This document shows positions 37,403 to 47,610 of a DNA stretch of 64,000 nt, piece after piece. The notes under the pieces are model-generated. The model was not told the DNA's origin, did no database searches, and saw only the letters and a list, made by a program, of their open reading frames with translations. Where the stretch lies: contig NZ_CP031841.1 of the NCBI RefSeq assembly GCF_003432385.1, positions 1,837,579 through 1,901,578 on the forward strand, given 5' to 3'. How positions within the stretch are numbered: position 1 is the first letter of the stretch; the number at the start of each line of letters is the position of its first letter. The DNA is from Breoghania sp. L-A4 (lineage in GTDB: Bacteria > Pseudomonadota > Alphaproteobacteria > Rhizobiales > Stappiaceae). Position numbers and translations under genes: made by a program.

Positions 37403-38095
37403 ATGTCCGATCTCGCCCAATCCTCCGATCTCGAGCTGGCGTCCAAGGCGGATGCGGCCAACGCCGACTTGATGGACCGGGTCTACCGCTACCAGCGGCA
37501 TGTCTATGACCTGACCCGCAAATACTATCTTCTCGGCCGCGACCAGCTCATCGCGGCGCTGCAGCCGCCCACCCGCGGCCATGTGCTGGAGATCGGCTGC
37601 GGCACCGGACGCAATCTCATCGCGGCGGCGGAAGCCTATCCGCGGGCTCAGTTCTATGGCGTGGATATTTCGCAAGCCATGCTGGAGACCGCGCGGGCCA
37701 ACATCGCGCGTGCGGGCCTGGGCGAGCGGATCCGGCTTGCGCAGGGCGATGCGGCGGGTTTCGATGCATGCGCGTTGTTCGGGCGCGGCGATTTCGACCG
37801 GGTGTTCTTTTCCTATGCCCTGTCGATGATCCCGCCCTGGCGGCAGGCGCTGGCGCAGGGCATGTCCCTGCTGGGTCCGGGCGGGCGGCTTCATGTTGTG
37901 GACTTCGGGCGCCAGGAACGCCTGCCGCGCGCCTTCAAGGGACTGCTCTATGCCTGGCTGAAGAGCTTCCATGTCACCCCGCGCGCCGCCATGCGCGAGG
38001 CGATGGAAGGCTTGACCGCGCAACAGGACGCAACCTTGCAGACCGCCGCGATGTTTCGCGGTTATGCCTGGTACGGTGAAGTGCGGGTTCTCTAG
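37403..38095 (+). CDS. btaB: Diacylglyceryl-homoserine N-methyltransferase (betaine lipid synthesis)
   Basis: Predicted 230 residues, a UbiE-like class I methyltransferase. Motif I is VLEIGCGTGRNLIAAAEAYP, with YGVDIS and FDRVFFSYALSMIPPWRQAL following. Next to btaA this is BtaB, which trimethylates the homoserine head group to DGTS. The opening MDRVYRYQRHVYDLTRKYYLLGRDQ is typical of BtaB. DGTS replaces phospholipids when phosphate is scarce. Confidence 0.92.
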   Translation: MSDLAQSSDLELASKADAANADLMDRVYRYQRHVYDLTRKYYLLGRDQLIAALQPPTRGHVLEIGCGTGRNLIAAAEAYPRAQFYGVDISQAMLETARANIARAGLGERIRLAQGDAAGFDACALFGRGDFDRVFFSYALSMIPPWRQALAQGMSLLGPGGRLHVVDFGRQERLPRAFKGLLYAWLKSFHVTPRAAMREAMEGLTAQQDATLQTAAMFRGYAWYGEVRVL

Positions 38096-38185
38096 GCGCC
38101 ATACGCGGCGGCTTGGCGCAGTCCGCCGTGCGCGCTACGCTTTCCCCAAAGGTCATCGACAGGCCGGTATGCAGGGGGAAAGCGC

Positions 38186-39217
38186 ATGAACGCGGATCTG
38201 TTTCCAACGACAATCGCCGGCAGCTTGCCGAAACCGTTCTGGCTCGCCGAGCCCGAAACGCTTTGGCCCGCGTGGCGTTCAAGCGGCGAAGACCTCGCGC
38301 GCGCCAAGCGCGACGCCGCGATGGTCTGGCTCAAGGAGCAGGAGGCGGCCGGCATCGATGTCGTCGGCGATGGCGAGCAGTTCCGGGTGCATTTCGTGCA
38401 CGGCTTTCTCGAGCATATCGAGGGCATCGACTGGGACAAGAAGACCAGGATGGGCATTCGCGCGGACCGCTATGTGGTCGACGTGCCGACGGTCACGGGT
38501 CCGGTCCGCCGGCCACGTCCGGTACATGTCGAGGAGGCTCGGTTCACCCGGAACTACACGCGGAACGCGATGAAGTTCACGCTGCCGGGACCAATGACCA
38601 TCTGTGACACCATCGCCGACGACCACTACGGCAGGCGCGCCGACATGGCGATGGCCTTCGCGGATGTGCTCAACGAGGAGGCGCGCGAGCTGGAAGCGCT
38701 GGGCGTCGACGTCATCCAGTTCGACGAGCCTGCCTTCAACGTCTTCATGGACGACGTGAAGGACTGGGGCGTGGCGGCGCTGGAGCGCGCGGCGCGCGGC
38801 CTTAAGTGCAAGACGGCGGTGCACATCTGTTACGGCTACGGCATCGAGGCCAACATCAAGTGGAAGGAGACGCTGGGCGGCGAGTGGCGTCAGTATGAGG
38901 AGATTTTTCCGGCACTGAATGCCTCGAAGATCGACCAGGTGTCACTCGAGTGCACCGGTTCGAAGGTGCCGGTCTCTCTGATCTCGCTGCTGCCCGACAA
39001 GGAGATCCTCGTCGGCGCCATCGATGTCGCCACGGCGCGCATCGAGACGCCGGAAGAGGTGATGGCGACCTTGCGCGAGGCGATGAAACACGCCGACGCG
39101 GAGCGCATCACCGCCTGCACCAACTGCGGCATGGCGCCGCTGGCCCGCGATGTCGCCATCGGCAAGCTCAAGGCGTTGGGCGCCGGCGCAAGGCTGTTGC
39201 GCAAGGAGCTGGCGTGA
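38186..39217 (+). CDS. Core-MetE type cobalamin-independent methionine synthase
   Basis: Predicted 343 residues, only the catalytic half of MetE and without the N-terminal folate-binding half. Zinc ligands by alignment to E. coli MetE are His213 and Cys215 (VHICYGYG), Glu255 (SLECTGS) and Cys314 (TNCGMAP). The opening TTIAGSLPKP and FTLPGPMTICDT also match. Such short enzymes (the Mes group) use a non-folate or protein-bound methyl donor. No MesX (DUF1852) partner is adjacent. AGGGGGAA precedes the ATG. Confidence 0.85.
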   Translation: MNADLFPTTIAGSLPKPFWLAEPETLWPAWRSSGEDLARAKRDAAMVWLKEQEAAGIDVVGDGEQFRVHFVHGFLEHIEGIDWDKKTRMGIRADRYVVDVPTVTGPVRRPRPVHVEEARFTRNYTRNAMKFTLPGPMTICDTIADDHYGRRADMAMAFADVLNEEARELEALGVDVIQFDEPAFNVFMDDVKDWGVAALERAARGLKCKTAVHICYGYGIEANIKWKETLGGEWRQYEEIFPALNASKIDQVSLECTGSKVPVSLISLLPDKEILVGAIDVATARIETPEEVMATLREAMKHADAERITACTNCGMAPLARDVAIGKLKALGAGARLLRKELA

Positions 39218-39306
39218 GGCGGCTGGTTGATGCGCGTACGTCATGCTTCACCTCTGGCGTGGGAGAGGGTGCAGAGCAGCCAGCATCGGTCAGGAAATGA
39301 TTCTCA

Positions 39307-39729
39307 TCAATCCAGTCCGACCTTGCCCGAGCGGAGCTTCTTGACGACGCCGCGCTTGGTCTTGGACTCCAGCCGGCGTTTCTTGGCGGCCTTGCTCGGC
39401 TTGGTCTTGACCCGGTAGGCCTGCCGCACGGCCGCCTTCTGTAACAGCTCCACAAGCCGCTCAAGCGCGTCAGCCCGGTTCTGTTCCTGGGTGCGGTAGC
39501 GCATCGCCTGGATGACGATGACGCCGTCCTTGGTCAGCCGGCTGCCGGCCAGCTTTTCCGCCTTGGCCTTCACGTAGTCGGGCAGCGACGGCGAGTGCCT
39601 TATGTCGAAGCGCATCTGCACCGCGCTCGACACCTTGTTGACGTTCTGCCCGCCCGGTCCCGCCGCGCGCACGAAGGTCTCCTCGATCTCGTCGGGATCG
39701 ATCGCGATCTGATTGGTGATGTCGATCAT
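39307..39729 (-). CDS. arfB: Alternative ribosome-rescue factor ArfB (peptidyl-tRNA hydrolase)
   Basis: Predicted 140 residues. The release-factor GGQ motif is in RAAGPGGQNVNKVSSAVQMRFD. The basic C-terminal tail (KTKPSKAAKKRRLESKTKRG) enters the empty mRNA channel of stalled ribosomes. There is no codon-recognition domain, as expected for ArfB/YaeJ. I took the ATG at 39729; the longer frame upstream has no family features. Confidence 0.92.
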   Translation of the reverse strand: MIDITNQIAIDPDEIEETFVRAAGPGGQNVNKVSSAVQMRFDIRHSPSLPDYVKAKAEKLAGSRLTKDGVIVIQAMRYRTQEQNRADALERLVELLQKAAVRQAYRVKTKPSKAAKKRRLESKTKRGVVKKLRSGKVGLD

Positions 39730-39845
39730 CGCGTCCGCTCCCTCCGCGTGTCCGCGCTCTTGTACCGCCGCTTTCCCTGCGCGATGCTGAGACAAGGCCC
39801 GCGCAAGAAGCGGCCATTGCATACCTCAAAGGGAGCCCGCGCGCC

Positions 39846-40655
39846 ATGTCCGTCCATCCGTCCGAACCGCAATCCGATGCCGAGCCGATCGAGCAAGACG
39901 CCGGCGTCGATCTGACGCCCATCGGCGAGCGCGAGCGCTACGACGCGCTGATGCAGGTCATCCGCAACCGGGTGACAAGCCGCGCGTTCGATCCCGCCTG
40001 CACCGTACCGGACGAGCATTTCGAAATGATCCTTGATGCGGCCCGCCACGCGCCCTCGGGCGCCAATGCGCAGCCGTGGCAGTTCATCGTTGTCCGGGAG
40101 CAGGCGGTGAAGGACCAGATCGCTGCCTATTTCGTCGACGAGCAGCGGGCGCGGGCCAAACTCAAGATGAAGTTCCCCACGCCCGACTATCGCGGCCTGG
40201 CGGGTGCGCCGGGTTTCATCGTCGTGGTCTCGGATTTCCGCTGGGTGCAGGCGTTCCCGGTGCTCAAGGACGACGAGTCCGATCTCAACCGCATGTACAA
40301 GGAAAACGCCGAGCGCATCCTGCTGCAATCGGTGGCCGCCGCCACCATGTCGGCGCATCTGGCCGCCGCCGCGCTTGGTTACAACGTCTGGTGGGTCACC
40401 GCGATCGGCCAGGAGAACGCGCAGAAGGAAATGAAGCCGTTGCTCGGCATTCCCGAGGAGCTCTCGGTCCTCGACATACTCGCCTTCGGCCCGCCCGCCA
40501 AGCCGCCTTACAAGCGCTGGAAGAAGCAGCTCGGCGAGATCGTCAGTTGGGACCGGTTCAATCCCGAACACTTTATGTCCGACGCCGAGCTCGAGGACTG
40601 GATCAGGACCAAGCGCCACAAGGTGATGTTCCGCGACGCCAGCAAGGTGGATTGA
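39846..40655 (+). CDS. Nitroreductase family protein
   Basis: Predicted 269 residues of the FMN-dependent nitroreductase fold. VIRNRVTSRAFDPACTVPDE and DAARHAPSGANAQPWQFIVV form the FMN-phosphate site, and AAALGYNVWWVTAIG the second. The C-terminal half (PAKPPYKRWKKQLGEIVSWDRFNPEHF) is shared by a subgroup of alphaproteobacterial homologs. The natural substrate is not known. Confidence 0.85.
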   Translation: MSVHPSEPQSDAEPIEQDAGVDLTPIGERERYDALMQVIRNRVTSRAFDPACTVPDEHFEMILDAARHAPSGANAQPWQFIVVREQAVKDQIAAYFVDEQRARAKLKMKFPTPDYRGLAGAPGFIVVVSDFRWVQAFPVLKDDESDLNRMYKENAERILLQSVAAATMSAHLAAAALGYNVWWVTAIGQENAQKEMKPLLGIPEELSVLDILAFGPPAKPPYKRWKKQLGEIVSWDRFNPEHFMSDAELEDWIRTKRHKVMFRDASKVD

Positions 40656-40668
40656 GAGAGGTCGCCGC

Positions 40669-42195
40669 TCACTGCATCAGTGTCAGGCCGAGGAAAAGCC
40701 CGGCCGACAGTAGCGCCGCCGCCGGAACGGTGATGATCCACGCGGCGATGATGGTGGTGAAATGCGCGCGCCGCACCAGTTTGCGCCGCGAGATTTCTTC
40801 CGGCGCCTGGTAGTCGGAGTCGAGCGCGGTATCGGAATCGTTGCGCTTGGCGCGCAGGTAGTCGGCCCGGCGCTTGCTCTTGGCGGTGTAGTACTCGCGG
40901 AAGAAGCCGACGCCGAAGACCGCGCCCACGGCGATATGCGTCGAGGACACCGGCAGGCCGAAGGCCGAGGCGACGATCACGGTGATGGCGGCCGATAGCG
41001 CCACGCAATAGGCGCGCATCGGGTTCATCTTGGTGATCTGCTCGCCGACCATGCGGATCAGGCGTGGGCCGTAGAGAAACAGCCCGAGGCTGATGCCCGC
41101 GGCGCCGATCATCATCACCCAGACGGGAATCCCGACTTTGGCGACGATGTCGCCGGATTGCACCGCGTGCAGGATGGCGGCCAGGGGGCCTACGGCGTTG
41201 GCCACGTCGTTGGCGCCATGGGCGAAGGAGAGCAGGGCGGCGGAACATATCAAGGGAAGGTGGAAGAGCCTGCGCAGCGACTGGTTGCGGTTCTCCATCC
41301 CCTCGGACTGCCGGTGCACCCAGGGTTTCGCGATCGCCCAGCACAGTGCGAACGTGGCGACGCCAATGACGGCGATGGCCGTGGCGTCGGCCTTCCAGAC
41401 CTTCTTCAGGCCCTTCATCGCCAGATAGCAGGAGAAGACGCCGGCCATGGTCGCCAGCAGCAGCGGCACCCACCGCCGCGCGGCGGCGATCTTGTCGTCG
41501 CGGTAGATGATGTTGGCCTTGATGAACGCCAGGAACAGCGCCGCGATGACACCACCGAGGACCGGTGAGATCACCCAGCTCGCGGCGATCATGCTCATCG
41601 TCGTCCAGTTGACGGCGCCGAAGCCCACGGCCGCAATGCCGGCGCCCATGACGCCGCCGACCACGGAATGGGTGGTGGAGACGGGCGCGCCGATCCAGGT
41701 GGCGAGATTGACCCACAGCGCGGAGGACAGAAGCGCCGCCATCATCGCCCAGATGAACGTCTGGCTGTCGGGCACCAGCGAGGGATCGATGATGCCCTTG
41801 GAGATGGTCGAGACCACGTCGCCGCCGGCCAGCAGCGCACCGGCGCTTTCGAACACGGCGGCGATGATCAGCGCGCCGGTCATGGTCAGGGCGCGCGAGC
41901 CGACCGCGGGACCGACGTTGTTGGCCACGTCGTTGGCGCCGATGTTCAGCGCCATGTAGCCGCCCAGCATGGCCGCGATGACGATGAACACGGCGCTGGT
42001 CTGCACGCCGGTCTGGCTGGCGGCGAAGGCGGCGGTGAGCGACAGGAACAGCAGCGCCAGACCGGGAGCGACGAGGCGCTGGGAGATCCTGCGCGCCGCG
42101 TATTCGACATGGACGATCTTGTCGAGATCCTTGTCCAGGGACGTCTTCTTGGAGTGCGCCTGAGGCAGCACGTCGGCGTCGGTCTTCAGCGTCAT
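40669..42195 (-). CDS. pit: Inorganic phosphate transporter (Pit family)
   Basis: Predicted 508 residues. The duplicated Pit signature GANDVANNVGPAVGSRALT and GANDVANAVGPLAAI mark the two inverted halves, each followed by a PVSSTH or PVSTTHSVVGG segment. About 11-12 helices are visible. A cytoplasmic loop precedes the second half. I chose the ATG at 42195; longer reading overlaps the promoter. No DUF47 (orfA) gene is adjacent, unlike the Sinorhizobium orfA-pit operon. A PHO-box-like site lies about 160 bases upstream. Confidence 0.9.
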   Translation of the reverse strand: MTLKTDADVLPQAHSKKTSLDKDLDKIVHVEYAARRISQRLVAPGLALLFLSLTAAFAASQTGVQTSAVFIVIAAMLGGYMALNIGANDVANNVGPAVGSRALTMTGALIIAAVFESAGALLAGGDVVSTISKGIIDPSLVPDSQTFIWAMMAALLSSALWVNLATWIGAPVSTTHSVVGGVMGAGIAAVGFGAVNWTTMSMIAASWVISPVLGGVIAALFLAFIKANIIYRDDKIAAARRWVPLLLATMAGVFSCYLAMKGLKKVWKADATAIAVIGVATFALCWAIAKPWVHRQSEGMENRNQSLRRLFHLPLICSAALLSFAHGANDVANAVGPLAAILHAVQSGDIVAKVGIPVWVMMIGAAGISLGLFLYGPRLIRMVGEQITKMNPMRAYCVALSAAITVIVASAFGLPVSSTHIAVGAVFGVGFFREYYTAKSKRRADYLRAKRNDSDTALDSDYQAPEEISRRKLVRRAHFTTIIAAWIITVPAAALLSAGLFLGLTLMQ

Positions 42196-42352
42196 CAAGA
42201 GCCTCTTGCTTCTGGCCGGTCCAGTCCGCTCTGCGGCGGGTTTTCCCTGTGCGGTCCTTGGCTCCCCTGGGCGCATGCCCTGGAAATCCCTCCGCCTGCG
42301 ACCGCGACCTGAACTCTCCAGGGCGGCCGGATCTGCGCACCGTCATAGAAGT

Positions 42353-42370
42353 GTGACGCGCTGATGACAA
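42353..42370 (-). promoter_or_regulatory. PHO-box-like site upstream of pit
   Basis: On the minus strand TTGTCAT-CAGC-GCGTCAC gives half-sites 11 bases apart; a weaker third unit (ACTT-CTATGAC) follows with the same spacing. TTGTCAT matches the PhoB half-site CTGTCAT at 6 of 7 positions. PhoB repression of pit is known in Sinorhizobium meliloti, so this may be a PhoB operator. Confidence 0.45.
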
Positions 42371-42464
42371 ACCGTTCGTCGCCAAGCGGCAAAAAACGCG
42401 CGGAAAACCGGGAATTAGCCCGCAGAATTACGCATTGAGGGACGTGGGCGGGGAAAGGAGAGGC

Positions 42465-42902
42465 TCAGGCCGCTGGTTTGAAACCCGTGAGAATCGCCGC
42501 CAATTCGTCTTCCGACACCCGTTCGGCCGCCTCGGCCGGGGTCATCCAGCGACGCTCGCGTTCATGCTTCTCCGGCCACTTGTTCAGTTCGGTCAGAACC
42601 TTCAGCGGGAACACGCTGACGTGGCAGATGACATCGGGCTTCTTGTCCATCCGTTTGGTGTAGCGAAAGATGCCGATCGGGTCCTTGCCGATCTTGCCGC
42701 GCACGCCCGCTTCCTCATGGGCCTCGAGCAAGGCAAGCTTGTGTGGCGACATGCGCTTCTTCGGCCAGCCCTTGGGGATGACCCAGCGGCCGGTGTCGCG
42801 GCTGGTCACCAGCAGAATTTCCATGTCCCCGTTTTCGCGCAGGCGATAGGGCAGCGCCGCGTACTGGCGGGCATGCTTGAGCGACGAGCGCTGCGGCCGC
42901 AT
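42465..42902 (-). CDS. NUDIX hydrolase with a divergent Nudix box (paralog 1)
   Basis: Predicted 145 residues. The Nudix region is IPKGWPKKRMSPHKLALLEAHEEAGV, in which the usual GX5E and RE residues are replaced (Met and Leu) but the metal-binding EE pair is kept. Such GWPKK-type boxes occur in alphaproteobacterial NUDIX proteins. Substrate unknown; DIPP-like activity on diphosphoinositols or dinucleotides is possible. Start taken at ATG 42902; the frame is open 48 codons further up. It lies 12-156 bases from a similar gene, depending on start. Confidence 0.78.
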   Translation of the reverse strand: MRPQRSSLKHARQYAALPYRLRENGDMEILLVTSRDTGRWVIPKGWPKKRMSPHKLALLEAHEEAGVRGKIGKDPIGIFRYTKRMDKKPDVICHVSVFPLKVLTELNKWPEKHERERRWMTPAEAAERVSEDELAAILTGFKPAA

Positions 42903-43058
42903 TGTTCCGGGTCTCAGCACGGCGGAGACGACTTTCAAGATTTCTGATCGTGTGTCGGTCAACGAAGTGCCTCGGATTGGCGCATTGGGCGAGGAACCGG
43001 ATGCGAAAGGCGCATCGGGACGAGAAAATATCGGCCGCGACGACACGGCACGGCGCGT

Positions 43059-43472
43059 TCAGTGTGGCGGGCTGAACGACTCCAGGATCGTGGAGAGTTC
43101 AGCCTCTTCAACCATGCCGGCCGCCTGTGTCAGACTGATCCATGACCGTTGCCGCTCATCCATTTCCGGCCACTGGGCCAATACCATCTTTACATGCATG
43201 GGAAAGACCGCGACCCGGCATTGCACATCCGGGCGTCTTTCCATGCGTTTGACATAGTGGAAGTGGCCGATCGCCCGCTTGGCGATGGTGCCCTTCACGC
43301 CGGCTTCCTCGAAGGCTTCGAGCATCGCCAGCTTGTGCGGTGCCATGCGTTTCTTGGGCCAACCCTTCGGCAGGATCCAGCGTCCCGTGCCGCGGCTGGT
43401 CAGCAGCAGAACCTCGACAGTATCCTCAGCGACCCGGAATGGCAGCGCTGCATATTGTCTCTTCTGTTTCAT
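43059..43472 (-). CDS. NUDIX hydrolase with a divergent Nudix box (paralog 2)
   Basis: Predicted 137 residues, colinear with its neighbour: QYAALPFR, TSRGTGRWILPKGWPKKRMAPHKLAMLEAFEEAGV, and a PDVQCRVAVFPMHV segment. It shares the same substitutions in the Nudix box. The pair is a tandem duplication with marked divergence, suggesting different substrates or partners. The start at ATG 43472 (MKQKRQYA) aligns with paralog 1; upstream ATGs exist. Confidence 0.78.
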   Translation of the reverse strand: MKQKRQYAALPFRVAEDTVEVLLLTSRGTGRWILPKGWPKKRMAPHKLAMLEAFEEAGVKGTIAKRAIGHFHYVKRMERRPDVQCRVAVFPMHVKMVLAQWPEMDERQRSWISLTQAAGMVEEAELSTILESFSPPH

Positions 43473-43704
43473 ACCGCTTGTGGTGTCGCCGGTTGTTGGT
43501 CCGGACCAATGGTTCCCCATCAAAGGCAGAGGGCCGCTGTGCGCCGCCGTTATGAAATACCGCAGCAGCGGGCGCATAGCTGACGCATCGTCACATACCG
43601 AAACTTCCAGCGCTTATCAATGCGCGTTGCCCTGTATCAGCCGCGATTCCTTGTTGCCGATCAAGGGTCAAAGGTCTGCCGGAGCGCGCCAGCCGCGGAA
43701 TGTC

Positions 43705-45702
<1,998 letters not shown>

Positions 45703-45938
45703 GCAACCACTCCTCATCGGTGATTTTCAGTCCGGCGTCGACGGCGCGCGGCGCGCAGTTGTCCACGCCAGACAGCCGGCGGGCCGAGAGACCGCACTCC
45801 AAACTGTGCAGCCCGGTTATGACGCAGGTGTGGCGGCGCGAAGCGGAAATCGGGTTTTTGAAAAAGCAGATAGCAACGGCGGGGCCGGGATCGGGAGGCC
45901 GCCGCGATGCCGGCCGCCTCCCGTAGTTCGCATTCACA

Positions 45939-46121
45939 TCAGACGGAGATATCGAGCTTGTTCCCGGTCCCCGGACCTGTGGGCGCGGAGCCCTCCGACG
46001 GAGCGGCTTGCGTCTCGGTTGTCTCGGTGGGTGGCGGCGCCTGCTTCGGCGTCTGCTGGGCGGTGGAGATTGAGGCCGAGGCCGACGATGCGAGTGAACT
46101 GGTCGCGCTTCCGATGTCCAT
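45939..46121 (-). CDS. Small low-complexity protein, YjfB-like ends
   Basis: Predicted 60 residues, starting MDIGSATSSLASSASASIST and ending GNKLDISV, with a Pro/Thr/Ala-rich middle. The MDI start and G-x-x-LDI-V end recall the YjfB family (putative motility-related small protein), but the middle is unusual. AGGA lies 6 bases before the ATG. It stands alone between cpdB (236 bases) and the Nramp remnant. Function unknown. Confidence 0.55.
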   Translation of the reverse strand: MDIGSATSSLASSASASISTAQQTPKQAPPPTETTETQAAPSEGSAPTGPGTGNKLDISV

Positions 46122-46142
46122 GAGCTTTCCTTTGCTTTCCAA

Positions 46143-46442
46143 GCGATCCCCCGCACGGAAAATCGGACGCCGGTGCTTTCGCGCTCCTTAAGGCGCTGGT
46201 CACACTGATGCACGTTTGAGTGAGATCGCGTGATCGCCGGCGCGCTAATACGGCTTTCAAATTTCGCTGTATTCGACACGAATTCGCGATGGATTTGAGA
46301 AGATTTCGAGACGGATTTGAGATGCAGTTGAAGCGCCCGGAACCGTCTTCCAACGCATGCCGGAACGGATGCGGACGGCATGAGAGCGGGTCTTGTCCCC
46401 GCACTTCCGTCATCGCGTATCGTGCCGTTCAGATTGTGGCGC
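46143..46442. other. Gene-free stretch upstream of the small protein
   Basis: No credible gene, RNA or repeat is visible in these 300 bases. The part next to 46143 should hold the promoter of the small YjfB-like gene; the rest separates it from the Nramp fragment. Confidence 0.4.
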
Positions 46443-46655
46443 GTTTTAGAGTTGGTTCAGACCCGGAACGTCGATGCCGAAGGTCAGCGCCAGCAGGACG
46501 AAGTTCAGCGCCGGCCGGGAGCGTCGACGGCGACGGCGCGGTGCTGGGTCAGCCCGGAATGCAGGAACACCGCGTGCGGCATGACGGTCGCGCCGATGAC
46601 GCCGAAGGCATGGAGCAACACGTCAGCGCCGAGACGCTGGAGGCGATGCGCCGGT
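46443..46655 (-). pseudogene. Remnant of an Nramp (MntH) Mn2+/Fe2+ transporter gene
   Basis: In one minus-strand frame the text reads LGADVLLHAFGVIGA followed by TVMPHAVFLHSGLTQ, the TM6 metal-binding signature of Nramp proteins (MPHxxxLHS). It then hits a stop. A neighbouring frame continues with the hydrophobic ALNFVLLALTFGIDVPGL and a stop, resembling a last helix. The rest of the gene is missing, so this is a deletion-bearing fossil. Confidence 0.6.
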
Positions 46656-46726
46656 TCTCTGTTACCAAGGGGCGCTGAAGGAATGCACCCGGCCGTCGGT
46701 GATCGGGAACCTGCGGCCGGGACGGC

Positions 46727-47184
46727 TCACAGCAGCAGCGCGTCGGCACGGGCGCGACGGTGCTCGGCATCCTGAGCCAATTGTCCGAAGATGTCGGTGA
46801 GATCCGCGCCGTCGATGGCGAGCGGGTCCTTGACGCGCGCGTCCCAGCGCGGGCTCTGGCCGGGCCCGCGCTGTTGGTATATGGGAGAAATACGGGGCCG
46901 GCCTGGAAAGAACCGGTTTGTCAGCGTGCGGCGGCGCAGCGGCGTGACGTCGCTGTGGCGGTGGTCACGCTCCACGCTGTGGAAAATCGTGTCGACCGCG
47001 TCCGCGAGACCTTCAAGAGTCTGGAAGTAGTATCCGTCCGCCATCAGAAGCGCACCGGAGACGTCATTCAGTGCGTTGCGCTGACGGGCGCTGGCGAGGA
47101 TGCGTTTGAGGCGCAGTCGTCGGAGGAGCACGGATCGCCGATCGCGACGGCGCGGCTCCTGAAGCACAATTGGATGGCGGGCAT
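46727..47184 (-). pseudogene. Second BLUF-domain gene, frame broken
   Basis: Reading from the ATG at 47184 gives MPAIQLCFRSRAVAIGDP, a BLUF beta-1 with the FRS motif but Phe in place of the usual Tyr. About 18 codons in, the frame changes: from then on LKRILASARQRNALNDVSGALLMADGYYFQTLEG runs with the flavin Asn and Gln, followed by DHRHSDVTPL and a tail to 46727. One missing base repairs it. The Tyr-to-Phe change would abolish normal photochemistry if real. It may be an error or a true pseudogene. Confidence 0.7.
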
Positions 47185-47610
47185 GACGAACTCCGGAAGA
47201 ATCCCGCGTCCCGGTGGCGCCGGTCCGCATGGTGTCGCGCAGGGTGATCGCACCGCGGGCGTCCGAAATACATCGTGAAAAACCGAGGGACAGCTCCGGC
47301 GGAGTGATTGAGAGTTTAGGCGGGTTTTTCGAAAAGCGCAGGATCGTACTGTTTCGTAGGAGGGACTGCGTGCAGCCGCCTCTGGCAGCCCGCTTGCCGC
47401 CTTCCCATGTTCTGCCTGAACACAAACACCATGCGCGCGGCGCTCCGTCGCCGGATGGGACATTGACCGCGCGCAATCCGCGGTTAGTTTACGCGGCACC
47501 GAACTGGCATGCCAGCGCGAGCGGGCGTGCAGGACAACAGGCTCGGGCAACAGGCCGGGCGAAAGCCGGACGGCTGCGCGAGCCGGTGACAGGATGAAAC
47601 GGGAGAAACG
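47185..47610. other. Intergenic region before the Mrp/ApbC gene
   Basis: These 426 bases hold no convincing gene on either strand. They must carry the promoter for the BLUF remnant and the promoter and GGGAGAAACG ribosome binding site of the Mrp/ApbC gene. No specific operator is seen. Confidence 0.4.
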
